Shown here: positions 8,302-17,914 of the stretch, piece by piece
Position numbering within the stretch: the first letter of the stretch is position 1
Layout of the letters: the number at the start of each line of letters is the position of its first letter
Assembly (NCBI RefSeq): GCF_014203395.1
Contig: NZ_JACHIW010000001.1
Span: 1,612,001-1,676,000 of the forward strand
DNA from: Saccharopolyspora phatthalungensis
GTDB taxonomy: Bacteria > Actinomycetota > Actinomycetes > Mycobacteriales > Pseudonocardiaceae
Direction of reading: 5' to 3'
DNA: 64,000 bases
Made by a program: the position numbers and the translations under genes
The notes under the pieces: generated by a model
The model's input: only the letters and a program-made list of their open reading frames with translations
What the model was told of the DNA's origin: nothing
The model's database searches: none

Positions 8302-8568
8302 TCAAGAAATGTGTTCAACGTTGGCCCTCCGCGCGAGCGCAACAATCTCGTCTGTGGCATCGGGCGGCACTTCGAGTGCCTGCAGAATACGCTCTACGTC
8401 GACGACGCTGGGGATCGTCTTCCCACGTTCTATCCGGCTAATTTTGGCCTGCGACATGGCACAGCGAACGGCCAGTCTCTCACCGGAAAGGCCGGCCGCT
8501 TTGCGTAGCTTCCGGAGTGTGTCCGCGAGATCGCTACTTGCTCGCCGTGCGTCAGGCTCGATACTCAT
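8302..8568 (-). pseudogene. Truncated XRE-family regulator
   Basis: The 88 residues form an N-terminal helix-turn-helix (LSGERLAVRCAMSQAKISRIERGKT) of the XRE type that in actinomycetes is normally followed by a longer C-terminal domain, about 250-290 residues in all. The frame ends at a TGA (8302-8304) where relatives have Trp, and it resumes on the other side with RSVAEAGLWRQQAA, the family continuation, before running into a methyltransferase remnant. It therefore looks like a nonsense mutation plus deletion. The start overlaps the end of the DUF6879 gene by 17 bases, a common pairing. A short DNA-binding protein might still be made. Confidence 0.7.
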
Positions 8569-8992
8569 CGAACGGTACGGACTCTTTCAACGCCAGGTCT
8601 CGCCACTCGAAGCACTTCGCAGAGTGGGCAGGATCGATGATTTCTCGATCTCGCAAGGTGCCATCGGGATTGAAGTTCAGCAGCACCACCATTGATTCAT
8701 CGAAGATCCAAAAGTCCTGCGCGGGCAGGTCAACCTTGCATTCGGCCAAGTCGACGATTCGGTAATCTTCGCCAGCAGTTACGTTGTCCGCGATGACCCA
8801 ATCGAAGAGAAACCGCGCGTAGTCCGTTAAGGGCTTGCGAACGAACTTGATCCGCTGCATGGTCTTACCGGCTGCGGCGTTGTTGCGGACGGTTTCATGC
8901 CACATTCTCCCGGCTGGCGGGAATGCCCACGCTGCCGGACTCCATGCCCACTGGTTGAACGTGGGCCGCATTAGCCTCTTGCACTTGCTCAC
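8552..8992 (-). CDS. DUF6879-family protein, probably N-terminally truncated
   Basis: The C-terminal 105 residues (GKTMQRIKFVRKPLTDYARF onward, with LPAQDFWIFD and FNPDGTLRDREI) match the pattern of DUF6879 proteins, which in actinomycetes usually precede an XRE regulator, as here. Complete members have about 170-180 residues with a conserved N-terminal FxLExxDSY-type segment, and that part is missing. The first 30 codons from the GTG at 8992 look unrelated and lack a good ribosome site. The gene may be a remnant like its neighbours. The family's role is unknown, though it is linked to small XRE regulator loci. Confidence 0.6.
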   Translation of the reverse strand: MSKCKRLMRPTFNQWAWSPAAWAFPPAGRMWHETVRNNAAAGKTMQRIKFVRKPLTDYARFLFDWVIADNVTAGEDYRIVDLAECKVDLPAQDFWIFDESMVVLLNFNPDGTLRDREIIDPAHSAKCFEWRDLALKESVPFDEYRA

Positions 8993-9165
8993 GAGTGATC
9001 ACGCGCTTCCTCTCGGTCATGCCGCGTGCCCACTGTGGACATTGCTAGGCCGCATGTGGGGCACGACATCCCTCACAGGCCGTCAACAACAGCCACCGAC
9101 TGGTACCGTTTTTGCTGGTAGATGGCATGCACGGCGGCGATCCGCTGGTCACGACGCCGCATTCG

Positions 9166-10599
9166 TTAGAACTGGTAGTAGAGGAATGGGCTGAAGGAGC
9201 CGGTGGCGACCAGGAGGGCCGCATAGCCGAGACCCACGGTCAGGACTCCGGCCCGGAGGGCGTAGGCCCGGGGGGTGCGGACCGCTTCCAGGAAAGGGCC
9301 CGTTCCGGAGTTCGCCGGAAGCGCCACCACGATCAGGGCCAGCAGCAGGAACACCAGGCGCTGGTTCGTCACCGAGGCCGCCACGATGTCCGTCAGGCCC
9401 ACGAAATCCGGCACCAGCATGTGACCCAGCATCACGAACGCGCTACCCAGGTCCGGCGACCGGAAGAACACCCAGCCCACCACCACCAGCAGCAATGTCA
9501 GCGCGCGGCGGCCGAGGCGAGCACGGGGCTCGGTCGGCGCGTGCGACCAGCCGAAGGCGCGCTCGACCACCAGGAGTCCGCCGTGAAACAGCCCCCACAC
9601 CAGGTATGTCCACGCCGCGCCGTGCCAGAAGCCGGTCAACACGAAGATGATCGCCAGGTTCCGGTAGGTGCGGGCGGTGCCCAGCCGGTTGCCGCCCAAC
9701 GGGATGTAGACGTAGTCGCGGAACCAGCGGGACAACGACATGTGCCAACGCCGCCAGAACTCCGTGATGGTCACCGACGAATACGGCCGGGCGAAGTTCT
9801 CCGGCAGCCGGAACCCAAACATCCGCCCCAGCCCGATGGCCATGTCGGAGTAGCCGGAGAAGTCGAAGTACAGCTGGATCGTGTAGCCGATCGCGCCGAG
9901 CCACGCGATCGCGAAAGTCATGTCCTCGTTCGGGGTCGCGAAGCAGGCGTCCACCATCGGCGCCAGCGTGTCGGCGATGACGACCTTCTTCGTCAGGCCC
10001 CATGCGAACCGGGGAAAGCCCGCCGCGATGTCGTCGAGCCGGTGGGTGCGCTGCTGCGGCAGCTGATCGGCGATCTCCCGGTAGCGCACGATCGGACCCG
10101 CCACCAACTGCGGGAACATCGCGATGTAGGTGACGAACGAAACCGGGTCGCGCAGTGCCGGGCGCTCCCCCCGGTAAATGTCCACCACGTAGGAGATGTG
10201 GTGGAACGTGTAGAAGGAGATCCCGATCGGCAGCGCCAGGTGCAGCACCGGGAAGTCGCCGCCGAACCACTGGCTCAGCACCGCCAGCTGCGCGGTGGCG
10301 AAGCCGGCGTACTTCCACACCGCCAGGATCGCGACGTTGAACGCGACCGTGCCGATCAGCAGCCACTTCCGCCGGCCCCGCTCGAAGCCCCACTCATCGG
10401 GTTCCAGTTGCCGTCCGGCGAAGAAGTTCACCACGATGCAGGCCAGCAGCAACAGCGTCGTCCCGCCCGCGCCGCTGGCGTAGAACAGCAGACTGGCGAC
10501 CGCGATCACGACGTTGCGTCCGCTGCGGGGTGCGATCAGCACGACCGCGAGCACGCTCGGCAGGAAGTACCAGAGGAAAAGCGGGCTTGCGAACGACAT
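9166..10599 (-). CDS. MBOAT O-acyltransferase, AlgI-like
   Basis: This polytopic membrane protein of 477 residues moves acetyl groups across the membrane for polysaccharide O-acetylation. MBOAT/AlgI signatures are clear: FDFSGYSDMAIG (245-256), FWRRWHMSLSRWFRDYVYIPLGG (281-303, including H286) and the catalytic-type histidine H326 in LTGFWHGAAW. About ten hydrophobic segments are visible. ATG at 10599 is the likely start; the ribosome site is weak. Its expected extracytoplasmic partner is the AlgJ/AlgX-like protein at 4599-5891 on the same strand, separated by 2-3 kb of decaying or unrelated genes. The acceptor polymer is unknown. Confidence 0.9.
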   Translation of the reverse strand: MSFASPLFLWYFLPSVLAVVLIAPRSGRNVVIAVASLLFYASGAGGTTLLLLACIVVNFFAGRQLEPDEWGFERGRRKWLLIGTVAFNVAILAVWKYAGFATAQLAVLSQWFGGDFPVLHLALPIGISFYTFHHISYVVDIYRGERPALRDPVSFVTYIAMFPQLVAGPIVRYREIADQLPQQRTHRLDDIAAGFPRFAWGLTKKVVIADTLAPMVDACFATPNEDMTFAIAWLGAIGYTIQLYFDFSGYSDMAIGLGRMFGFRLPENFARPYSSVTITEFWRRWHMSLSRWFRDYVYIPLGGNRLGTARTYRNLAIIFVLTGFWHGAAWTYLVWGLFHGGLLVVERAFGWSHAPTEPRARLGRRALTLLLVVVGWVFFRSPDLGSAFVMLGHMLVPDFVGLTDIVAASVTNQRLVFLLLALIVVALPANSGTGPFLEAVRTPRAYALRAGVLTVGLGYAALLVATGSFSPFLYYQF

Positions 10600-10760
10600 C
10601 GGGGGCCTCGGGGTATGGGAGGCCCGCGCCTCCCCGTGGTGGGGGTGTTTTCAGCTGTCTTGCTTAAGCGACTCTAGCCGAGCTCGGAACGTGATCGACC
10701 CAAAACGCGATGCGTTCAAACCCCGGACACCCGGTGCCGCGATCGCCTAGCCTGGGGCGC

Positions 10761-11630
10761 ATGAACGCTCCACCGCCCGGCTGGTACCCGGACCAGGCAG
10801 ATCGGCGTTACGTGCGCTGGTGGGACGGCAGGCAGTGGACTCGGCATGTCCAGCCCGCCCAACAGCAACCGGTCGCTGCGCAACCAGGCATTCAGCAGCA
10901 GCCGGTCCAGCACCCGATGGCGCAGCAGGACGACGCGTCAGCCATCGAGCTCGCGTTGGGCGGCACCGGCGACGCCGCGTCCATCCAGCAGCAGGTGCAA
11001 CAGCGCGCCGGTGTCGGCGGCCCGGTCTCCGGTGGCGGCGGCACCTTGTTCACCGAGCCGGTGCTGGTGATCAACCAGAAGGCGAAGCTGGTCGAGATCG
11101 CGAACGAGTACGCCGTCTACGACCAGCACGGACGCCAGCTCGGCTCGGTCATGCAGGTCGGCCAGAGCGGTGCGCAGAAGGCGTTGCGGCTGTTCACCAA
11201 GCTCGACTCGCTGATGACCGTGACGCTGGAGATCCGGGACATCACCGGACGCCCGGTGCTACTGCTGACCCGCCCGGCGACCATGTGGAAGAGCACGGTG
11301 CATGTGCAGCGCCCGGACAAGTCGGCGATCGGAGACATCAAGCTGACGAACGTCTGGGGCAAGGCGCGATTCGACTTCGAGGTCAACGGGCAGCGAATCG
11401 GCGGCCTGCGCGCCGAGAACCTGCGCGCCTGGGACCTGAAGGTGCTCGACCACGCCGATGCCGAGATCGGGCAGATCACCAAGACCTGGCAGGGGCTGGC
11501 GAAGGCGGCGTTCACCACCGCGGACAACTACGTCCTGCAGATTTACCGGCCACTCGCGGACCCGCTGCTCAGCATGGTCGTCGCGGCCGCGCTGACGGTC
11601 GACACCATCCTCGGCCAGCGCCAGTCCTGA
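10761..11630 (+). CDS. DUF2510 and scramblase-related (LURP-one-like) protein
   Basis: The first 30 residues form a DUF2510 motif (PPGWYPDQADRRYVRWWDG), a short Trp-rich module common in actinobacterial membrane-linked proteins. A Gln/Pro-rich linker follows (about 31-90), then a roughly 190-residue domain of the phospholipid-scramblase-related/tubby-like class, with VLVINQKAKLVEIANEYAVYD at its start. The C-terminus (LADPLLSMVVAAALTVD) is hydrophobic. The ATG at 10761 gives 289 residues. Membrane or lipid association is a family-level inference; no biochemical role is established here. It is divergent from the MBOAT gene and convergent with rlmB. Confidence 0.75.
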   Translation: MNAPPPGWYPDQADRRYVRWWDGRQWTRHVQPAQQQPVAAQPGIQQQPVQHPMAQQDDASAIELALGGTGDAASIQQQVQQRAGVGGPVSGGGGTLFTEPVLVINQKAKLVEIANEYAVYDQHGRQLGSVMQVGQSGAQKALRLFTKLDSLMTVTLEIRDITGRPVLLLTRPATMWKSTVHVQRPDKSAIGDIKLTNVWGKARFDFEVNGQRIGGLRAENLRAWDLKVLDHADAEIGQITKTWQGLAKAAFTTADNYVLQIYRPLADPLLSMVVAAALTVDTILGQRQS

Positions 11631-11709
11631 CCCGCCGGGCGAACAACCCGCGTGCGGAGCGTCCTCGACCAAGCAACTTGGCTAAAGAACGCCCCGCGTT
11701 TACAAATAA

Positions 11710-12666
11710 TCAGCCCTTGCGACGGCGCCGGGCGACCTCGGCGAGCACCACGCCCGCGGCGACCGAGGCGTTGAGCGACTCCACGCCGGCCGCCATCGGG
11801 ATCGAGACCGTCTGGTCACAGGTCTCGCGGACCAGCCGGGACAACCCGCGCCCCTCGGAACCGACGACGATCACCAGCGGCTCGGTGGCCAGCTCCAGCT
11901 CGTCCGAGGTGATGTCGGCGTCGGCGTCCAGCCCGACGACCATCAGCCCGGCATCCTTGAGGTCCTTCAGCGTGCGGGTGAGGTTGACGGCCTTGGCCAC
12001 CGGCAGCTTTGCGGCAGTGCCCGCACTCGTGCGCCAGGCGACGGCAGTGATCCCGGCGCTGCGCCGCTGCGGCACGATCACGCCGTGCGCGCCGAACGCC
12101 GCCGCGGACCGGATCACCGCGCCGAGGTTGCGCGGATCGGTCACGCCGTCGAGCGCGACGATCAGCGGCGGCATCCCGGAATCATGCGCCGCCGCGAGCA
12201 CGTCGTCCGGGTGCGCGTAGGTGAACTGCGGCACCTGCAGCGCGAGCCCTTGGTGCATCGCTTTGTTCGTCATCCGGTCAAGTTCGATGCGCGGCACGTC
12301 GACCACGGCGATGCCGCGCGCCTTCGCCTCCCGCACCGCTTCGGTGACTCGCTCGTCGATGTCGATGCCCTGCGCCACGTACAGCCCGGTCGCGGGCACG
12401 TCGGCCCGGATGCACTCCACGACCGGGTTGCGCCCGGCCACCAGCTCGGGCTGCGTATCCTGCTGCGCCTTGCGCTTAATGCGCTGCTGCTCGGCGTTTT
12501 TGCGAGCATCGGCGCGCCGCTTCGCGGGATGGCTGACCCGGTCCTCCGCCTTCGGCGTCGGCCCCTTGCCGCGCAGCCCCCGCCGCCGCTGCCCGCCGGA
12601 TCCGACGACCATGCCCTTCTTGTTGCTCTTGCGCATGCCGCCGCGGCGTTTGTCGTTGCCGGCCAC
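11710..12666 (-). CDS. rlmB: 23S rRNA (guanosine-2251-2'-O)-methyltransferase RlmB
   Basis: This SpoU/TrmH-type methyltransferase modifies G2251 of 23S rRNA using S-adenosylmethionine. The SPOUT motifs are visible: [12 protein letters not shown] (motif 1), [12 protein letters not shown] (motif 2) and [17 protein letters not shown] (motif 3). The N-terminal 75 residues are basic and low in complexity, an extension typical of actinobacterial members, before the RNA-binding substrate domain. The GTG at 12666 lies 3 bases after the cysS stop, so the two are translationally linked. The 318-residue length is normal for the group. Confidence 0.93.
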   Translation of the reverse strand: MAGNDKRRGGMRKSNKKGMVVGSGGQRRRGLRGKGPTPKAEDRVSHPAKRRADARKNAEQQRIKRKAQQDTQPELVAGRNPVVECIRADVPATGLYVAQGIDIDERVTEAVREAKARGIAVVDVPRIELDRMTNKAMHQGLALQVPQFTYAHPDDVLAAAHDSGMPPLIVALDGVTDPRNLGAVIRSAAAFGAHGVIVPQRRSAGITAVAWRTSAGTAAKLPVAKAVNLTRTLKDLKDAGLMVVGLDADADITSDELELATEPLVIVVGSEGRGLSRLVRETCDQTVSIPMAAGVESLNASVAAGVVLAEVARRRRKG

Positions 12667-12669
12667 GTG

Positions 12670-14064
12670 TTACCCGTCTTTCAATGTCCACATCGGACCG
12701 TCGGGGGTGTCCTCGACGGCAATCCCGCAGTCCTGCAACCGATCGCGCAGCAGGTCGGCGGTGGCGAAGTCGCGTTCCTTGCGGGCCTGCTGGCGCTGTT
12801 CCAGCATGGCGGCGACCAGTTCGCCCAACGCGCGGTACGCGGCGTCGTCCGCGCCGGAGTCCTCGGCCCACTGTTCGGACAGCGGGTCCAACCCGAGCAC
12901 GCCGGTCATGGCCCGCACCGAGGCCGCCGCCTCGCGAGCCGCCTCGTCGTCGCCCCGGTCCAGCGCCGCGTTGCCTTCCCGGACCGCGTTGTGCACCACG
13001 GCGACGGCCTGCGGCGTCGACAGGTCGTCGTCCATCGCTGCGGCGAACTCCGGGCACACCGTGCCGCGCTCGACGCCGCCGGCGCGCTGCCCGACCCGGC
13101 GGACGAACGACTCGATGCGCCGGTACGCGGCGATCGCCTCGGCCAACCCCGCTTCGGAGAACTCGATCGTGGACCGGTAGTGCGGGGTGACCAGGTAGTA
13201 CCGCAGTTCGGCCGCGCGGGCGCGCTCAAGCACGGCCGGGATGGACAGCGTGTTGCCGAGCGATTTCGACATCTTCTCGCCGCTCATCGTCACCCAGGCG
13301 TTGTGCATCCAGTAGTGCGCGAAGCCGTCCCCGGCCGCGTTGGACTGGGCCAGTTCGTTCTCGTGGTGCGGGAACACCAGGTCCAGACCGCCGCCGTGGA
13401 TGTCGAACTCGCTGCCGAGGTAAAAGGTCGCCATCGCGGAGCACTCCAGGTGCCACCCCGGGCGTCCGTAACCCCACGGCGTCGGCCAGCTCGGCTCGCC
13501 CGGCTTGGCGCCCTTCCACAGCGTGAAGTCGCGCGGATCGCGCTTGCCGCTGGCCAGGGTCTCCCCCTGCTGCACCTCTTCGAGGCGCTGCCCGGACAGC
13601 TTGCCGTACTGGTCCGCGTAGGAGGCGACCGAGAAGTAGACGTCGCCGCCCCCCGCGTAGGCATGCCCCTTGTCGATCAGCCGCTGGATCAGGTCGGTCA
13701 TCTGCGTGATGTGCCCGGTCGCGCGCGGCAGCACCGACGGCGGCTGGCAGCCGAGCTGGTCGTAGGCCCGTTCGAAGGCGCGCTCGTGCGTCGCCGCCCA
13801 CTCCCACCACGGGCGGCCTGCCTCGGCCGCCTTGATGAGGATCTTGTCGTCGATGTCGGTGACGTTGCGGACCAGGCGCACGTCGTAACCGCCGTGCTGC
13901 AGCCAGCGGCGCAACACGTCGAAATTCAGGCCGCTGCGAACGTGGCCGACATGGGGAACGCCCTGCACGGTTGCACCACAGACGTAGATCGACGCCACTC
14001 CGTCGCAGCGCGGGTGGAATTCGCGCGTCGTGCGGGTCGCGGTGTCATGCAGGTGCAGGCTCAC
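12670..14064 (-). CDS. cysS: Cysteinyl-tRNA synthetase
   Basis: This class I synthetase charges tRNA-Cys. The HIGH motif appears as HVGH (38-41) and KMSKS at 264-268. Zinc ligands fit C29, C208, H233 and E237. Length (464) is standard. It starts with GTG at 14064. The order cysS-rlmB follows the usual actinobacterial arrangement, in which ispD-ispF lie upstream; here a HAD hydrolase and a small membrane protein intervene between ispF and cysS. Confidence 0.96.
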   Translation of the reverse strand: MSLHLHDTATRTTREFHPRCDGVASIYVCGATVQGVPHVGHVRSGLNFDVLRRWLQHGGYDVRLVRNVTDIDDKILIKAAEAGRPWWEWAATHERAFERAYDQLGCQPPSVLPRATGHITQMTDLIQRLIDKGHAYAGGGDVYFSVASYADQYGKLSGQRLEEVQQGETLASGKRDPRDFTLWKGAKPGEPSWPTPWGYGRPGWHLECSAMATFYLGSEFDIHGGGLDLVFPHHENELAQSNAAGDGFAHYWMHNAWVTMSGEKMSKSLGNTLSIPAVLERARAAELRYYLVTPHYRSTIEFSEAGLAEAIAAYRRIESFVRRVGQRAGGVERGTVCPEFAAAMDDDLSTPQAVAVVHNAVREGNAALDRGDDEAAREAAASVRAMTGVLGLDPLSEQWAEDSGADDAAYRALGELVAAMLEQRQQARKERDFATADLLRDRLQDCGIAVEDTPDGPMWTLKDG

Positions 14065-14135
14065 GCCCCTGATGGTACGGGGGCAGGTGGGCGCCGAATC
14101 ACGACAGGGGCGGTCGCGTCAAGGGAGAGTGATCG

Positions 14136-14858
14136 TCAGCGCAGCACGTCGGCGACGGCGGTCAGCAACCCGTCCGGCCGCTCGATGGTGGACACCGGGT
14201 CGACGATCGCCACCCGGCAACCGACCAGGGCGGCGCCGCCGTCGGCCTCCTCGCTGTCGCCGACCATGAGCGCCTCCGCGGGCGCGACCCCGAGCCGCTC
14301 GCAGGCCCGCAGGAACAGCTTCGGGTCCGGCTTGATGACGCCCTCTAGGTAGGACAACACGAACTCGTCGACGTATCGAGTGATCCCGATTCGCTCGAAA
14401 GCGGGCCGGATGTCGAAGGCAATGTTGCTGATCACGGCGATCTTGATGCCCGCCTCGTGCAGCCGACGCAGCACTTCCGCGGCGTCCGGGTACGGCGTCC
14501 AGAAGTCGGTGTCGATCAGCCGCGCGTAGAGGCCCTCGGCCTGCCCGTCCAGCACGCCGGAGCTGCGCAGCACCTCCAGGTAGACCTTGCGGTGCAACGC
14601 CGGATCCAGGTCGCGGTTCTCCCAGGCGTCCTGGAACTCGGGTTCGAGCTGCACGATCTGGCCGACCGGTGCGGTCATCCGGCGCATGACCTCGGCCTGC
14701 GCCTCCAGGTCAAACGGGCTGCCGTCGGCGTCGGCGAGATCGGTGAACCAGGACTCGTCTTCCTCGAGCCGGAACAGTGTGCCGGAGAAATCGAAGAGCA
14801 CCGCGCGCAGAGTCACGGCATCAACGGTAAGCGGACTGGATCGGCTCGGCACCGACAT
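14136..14858 (-). CDS. HAD-superfamily hydrolase
   Basis: This is a haloacid-dehalogenase-type phosphatase. Motif I is LFDFSGTLF, in which the usual DxD is DxS, while motif II (VISNIAF), the lysine motif (EGVIKPDPKLF) and motif III (MVGDSEEAD) are all recognisable. The second aspartate of motif I, which acts as general acid in phosphatases, is therefore replaced by Ser, so a dehalogenase-like or altered chemistry is possible. The start is taken as ATG 14858 (GGTGAG upstream, 240 residues); the frame is open to a GTG at 14885. It lies between ispF and cysS. The substrate is unknown. Confidence 0.8.
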   Translation of the reverse strand: MSVPSRSSPLTVDAVTLRAVLFDFSGTLFRLEEDESWFTDLADADGSPFDLEAQAEVMRRMTAPVGQIVQLEPEFQDAWENRDLDPALHRKVYLEVLRSSGVLDGQAEGLYARLIDTDFWTPYPDAAEVLRRLHEAGIKIAVISNIAFDIRPAFERIGITRYVDEFVLSYLEGVIKPDPKLFLRACERLGVAPAEALMVGDSEEADGGAALVGCRVAIVDPVSTIERPDGLLTAVADVLR

Positions 14859-14939
14859 GCGGCGAAGCTCACCGGCCCCGGCCACTCCAGTGACGTAGTG
14901 GTTCTGCAGTTTCAGTTGAGACTGCGGTTCACCGATGTG

Positions 14940-15140
14940 TCAGCAGCGCGGGGTTTGCTGGCTGCGCATCGGGACGATGATGCCCGCGATGCAGACGGCC
15001 GCGCTCGCCCACAACAGGATCACCGCCGCCGCGAGCCCGACGTCGCCGCCGTCGGACCACAACAAGAACGACACTGGCCACACCATCGTCGGCTGCACTA
15101 CGAGCAGACGACGCACCCACCGGTTCCGCTCGATCACCAT
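14940..15140 (-). CDS. Small two-helix membrane protein
   Basis: The 66-residue product has a basic N-terminus (MVIERNRWVRR), a hydrophobic segment at about 12-27, and a second at about 34-57. Codon use is strongly GC-rich at third positions, as in real genes of this genome. I recognise no family, and no good ribosome site precedes the ATG. Another frame on the same strand is open over 112 codons but encodes an Arg-rich, coding-unlikely product. The role is unknown. Confidence 0.5.
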   Translation of the reverse strand: MVIERNRWVRRLLVVQPTMVWPVSFLLWSDGGDVGLAAAVILLWASAAVCIAGIIVPMRSQQTPRC

Positions 15141-15339
15141 GAGTCGAGCATGGCGCGCACCGCCCCCTGCATTCCAGGCCGACGCCCTTGAGTTTTCCCT
15201 TACTCCGCCTACGTGTTACGCCTAGGTACCTGCCTGTTACTCCTGGGGCGCGCATCCGCCCGGCCATCCGCCGCCGGCCAGCGCTGCGGAAGCTTTGCGC
15301 CGCGACGGCGATTTCCCTATTCGTCAGCCGCCGGGCCGG

Positions 15340-15822
15340 TCAGGAGACCGGGACGACCAGCGCGGTCGCGATTGCCGCGATGCCTTCGCCGCGGCCGGTG
15401 AGGCCCAGGCCGTCGGAGGTCGTGCCGGACACCGACACCGGCGCCCCGATCGCCTCCGAAAGCACCTGCTGCGCCTCCTCGCGGCGCTTGCCGATGCGCG
15501 GCGCGTTGCCGATCACCTGCACGGTCCCGTTGCCGATCCGAAAGCCTGCCGCGATGACCCGGGCCCGCACCTCGACCAAGAAGTCCACGCCGTGGGCGCC
15601 CGCCCAGCGGTCGTCGTCGGTGCCGAACACCGCGCCAAGATCGCCAAGACCGGCCGCCGACAGCAGCGCGTCGCACAGCGCGTGGGCCGCCACGTCGCCG
15701 TCGGAATGTCCGGCGCAGCCGTCCACCCCGGGCCACCGCAGGCCCGCCACCCAGCAGTCGCGCCCGGCCTCGATCGGATGGACGTCGACGCCTTGGCCGA
15801 CGCGGGGCAGCAGCTCTGTCAT
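15340..15822 (-). CDS. ispF: 2-C-methyl-D-erythritol 2,4-cyclodiphosphate synthase
   Basis: IspF cyclises CDP-methylerythritol 2-phosphate to the 2,4-cyclodiphosphate in the non-mevalonate (MEP) isoprenoid pathway. Metal ligands match D13 and H15 (GVDVHP) and H47 ([14 protein letters not shown]). The C-terminal [14 protein letters not shown] motif is present. Length is 160. The ATG at 15822 overlaps the ispD stop (ATGA), so the two are translationally coupled in carD-ispD-ispF. Confidence 0.96.
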   Translation of the reverse strand: MTELLPRVGQGVDVHPIEAGRDCWVAGLRWPGVDGCAGHSDGDVAAHALCDALLSAAGLGDLGAVFGTDDDRWAGAHGVDFLVEVRARVIAAGFRIGNGTVQVIGNAPRIGKRREEAQQVLSEAIGAPVSVSGTTSDGLGLTGRGEGIAAIATALVVPVS

Positions 15823-16508
15823 TCGGGTTCTCCAGACACGGCCAGCACCGACTCGGCGATGGCCAGATCAAAGGCGGTGGTGATCTTCAAGGCGTGCGGA
15901 TGCCCGCCGACGGTGTGCACCTTGCCGCCGATCCGCTCTACCAGTCCGGCGTCGTCGGTGGCCACGTCGCCGGCCGCGGCGTAGGCCGCCCGCAGCACGT
16001 CGATGGCGAAACCTTGGGGCGTCTGCACCGCCCGCAGCGGCGAGCGATCCACGGTCGACACGACGTCGCCCGCGTCGTCGACCTGCTTGATCGTGTCGGT
16101 CACCGGCAGCACCGGAATCACCGCGGGAGCGCCCTGCTCGACCGCGGACACGACATCACGAATCATCGAAGCCGGGGTGAAGGCCCGCGCCGCGTCGTGC
16201 ACCAGCACCACCCGCGCGTCCGGGGCCACCTGCTCGACCGCATCGAGCGCGCGCCGCACGGAGTCGGTCCGCTCCGCTCCCCCGGCGACCACATGCGCAG
16301 CCGGCAGCGCGGCCAGCTCCGCCGCCACGACCCCGATCTGATCGGCGGGGGCCGCGACCACGACGTGCTGCACGCAGCCCGAGGCCAGCAGGCCGCGAAC
16401 CGCGCGCAACAACAACGATTCACCGTTCACCGGAACCAGTGCCTTCGGCATACCGGCACCCAGGCGCACCCCACGGCCAGCCGCGGGGACCAGCGCGACT
16501 ACGCTCAC
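15819..16508 (-). CDS. ispD: 2-C-methyl-D-erythritol 4-phosphate cytidylyltransferase
   Basis: IspD forms CDP-methylerythritol from methylerythritol 4-phosphate and CTP. The nucleotide-binding N-terminus ([18 protein letters not shown]) and the [10 protein letters not shown] and TPQGF motifs are visible. The GTG at 16508 gives 229 residues, the usual size. The frame stays open to 16664, inside carD, but that extension is not protein-like. It lies 19 bases after carD and overlaps ispF. Confidence 0.95.
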   Translation of the reverse strand: MSVVALVPAAGRGVRLGAGMPKALVPVNGESLLLRAVRGLLASGCVQHVVVAAPADQIGVVAAELAALPAAHVVAGGAERTDSVRRALDAVEQVAPDARVVLVHDAARAFTPASMIRDVVSAVEQGAPAVIPVLPVTDTIKQVDDAGDVVSTVDRSPLRAVQTPQGFAIDVLRAAYAAAGDVATDDAGLVERIGGKVHTVGGHPHALKITTAFDLAIAESVLAVSGEPE

Positions 16509-16527
16509 GCTCGTCTGTTCCCGATGA

Positions 16528-17016
16528 TCACACTGCGGTGGCGAGGACTTCGTCCAGCAGGGTTTCTGCCTTGCCTTCGTCAGTACCCTCGGCCAGCGCC
16601 AACTCGCTGACCAGGATCTGCCGAGCTTTCGCCAGCATTCGCTTCTCGCCTGCGGACAGGCCACGATCTTTTTCGCGTCGCCAGAGGTCGCGCACCACTT
16701 CGGCCACCTTGTTCACATCGCCGGAGGCGAGCTTCTCCAGGTTGGCCTTGTACCGCCGAGACCAGTTCGTGGGCTCTTCGGTGTGCGGGGCCCGCAGCAC
16801 GTCGAAAACCCGATCGAGTCCCTCCTGACCGACAACATCCCGCACGCCGACGATCTCGGCATTGTCCGCGGGAACGCGCACGGTCAGGTCGCCCTGCGCG
16901 ACCTTGAGGACGAGGTACTGCTTTTCCTCGCCCTTGATCACACGAGTCTCGATTGCTTCGATGAGCGCGGCACCGTGATGCGGGTAGACGACGGTCTCTC
17001 CGACCTTGAAAACCAT
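16528..17016 (-). CDS. carD: CarD/CdnL RNA-polymerase-binding regulator
   Basis: CarD binds the RNA polymerase beta lobe and stabilises open complexes; it is essential in mycobacteria. The 162 residues comprise the N-terminal polymerase-interaction (Tudor-like) domain ([18 protein letters not shown]) and a helical C-terminal DNA-binding domain containing [13 protein letters not shown], with the conserved Trp that contacts the melted -10 region. ATG at 17016 has AAAGGGG upstream. It heads the carD-ispD-ispF operon and is divergent from lpqE, as in Mycobacterium. Confidence 0.96.
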   Translation of the reverse strand: MVFKVGETVVYPHHGAALIEAIETRVIKGEEKQYLVLKVAQGDLTVRVPADNAEIVGVRDVVGQEGLDRVFDVLRAPHTEEPTNWSRRYKANLEKLASGDVNKVAEVVRDLWRREKDRGLSAGEKRMLAKARQILVSELALAEGTDEGKAETLLDEVLATAV

Positions 17017-17315
17017 GTGTCCTCTGCCCCTTTCGCTATGCCCACTTTAACACGCCGGGCAACTGACCCTCGACCGCCTCACCATCCGTAATCGCAGGTC
17101 AGGCGGCGCGTAGGGGTTGACAAGGGGGCCCCTGACGTGCAAGGAGACACCTTTCGGCCCACTGAAATCGTCCACAATGGACGTCCTGACCGCGACCGGA
17201 TCCGGGCCGCAGTTGACCCCGAAATAGGTAGTTCGGCTAGCCCCTGGCGCGGCCGCGCGCGGGTGGGGATTAAGCTTCCCCCGGTTGTCCGGCAATCAGG
17301 AAGGACGCTGCAACC
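17017..17315. other. Divergent carD/lpqE promoter region
   Basis: The 299 bases hold no gene. TTGACC at 17209-17214 could be a -35 for lpqE, but no good -10 at 17-18 bases is visible. AGGAAGGA (17298-17305) is the lpqE ribosome site. Confidence 0.4.
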
Positions 17316-17897
17316 GTGAGCCGCCCTAAGCACCTCAAGGCCGTTCGCCTGCGGTTGATCCCGGCCGCTATCGGGCTCGGCGCCGTTGTCGCCCTCGCTG
17401 GGTGCAGTGCCGGTCAGGTGACCGAGACCGACACCCAGGTCGCCGCCGTCAACGGTGGCAGCGGCGATCTCAAGCAGATCGCGATCCGCAATGCCGTCTT
17501 CACCTTCCCGACCACCGACGCGCGCTACCCGGCCGGTTCCTCGGCGCCGGTCCAACTGGTGATCAGCAACGAGGGCCCGGATGACAAGCTGGTCCAGGTC
17601 TCCAGCCCGTATGCCGCGTCGGCCACCCTCGGCGGGATCACCGACCTACCGAGCCGCACCGCGCTGCACGCCGCCGGCCAGGCCGCCCAGGTCCAGCAGG
17701 CCGAGACGCCCGCGGACCGCGAGGTGCAGATCACGCTGAACGGCTTCAAGCAGGACATCACCCCGGGCGTGACCATCCCGGTGACCTTCGTCTTCGAAAA
17801 AGCCGGAGCGGTGACCGTGCAGGTCCCGGTCGGCCCGGACCACAATCCGCGGCCCGAGCACGGCGGCCCGCTGCCGGGCGAGGCGCAGAGCCACTGA
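17316..17897 (+). CDS. lpqE: LpqE-like lipoprotein (copper-chaperone-like fold)
   Basis: This is a secreted lipoprotein with a basic N-terminus, a hydrophobic stretch and lipobox LALAGC with C30 as lipidation site. The mature part (about 160 residues) has IRNAVFTF and PVQLVISNEGPDDKL strands like the DUF461/PCuAC beta-sandwich, though no Met/His copper motif is obvious. M. tuberculosis lpqE (Rv3584) also sits between carD and radA, and this position supports the name. The GTG at 17316 has AGGAAGGA upstream. A short Pro/His-rich tail ends the protein, and a terminator follows. The role is unknown. Confidence 0.85.
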   Translation: MSRPKHLKAVRLRLIPAAIGLGAVVALAGCSAGQVTETDTQVAAVNGGSGDLKQIAIRNAVFTFPTTDARYPAGSSAPVQLVISNEGPDDKLVQVSSPYAASATLGGITDLPSRTALHAAGQAAQVQQAETPADREVQITLNGFKQDITPGVTIPVTFVFEKAGAVTVQVPVGPDHNPRPEHGGPLPGEAQSH

Positions 17898-17914
17898 CCA
17901 CAGGCTTCATCGAG

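Noticed and set aside
14929..15267. 112-residue Arg-rich frame overlapping the small membrane protein
   Set aside because: It has no protein-like pattern, while the overlapping 66-residue frame has two clear hydrophobic helices and better codon use.
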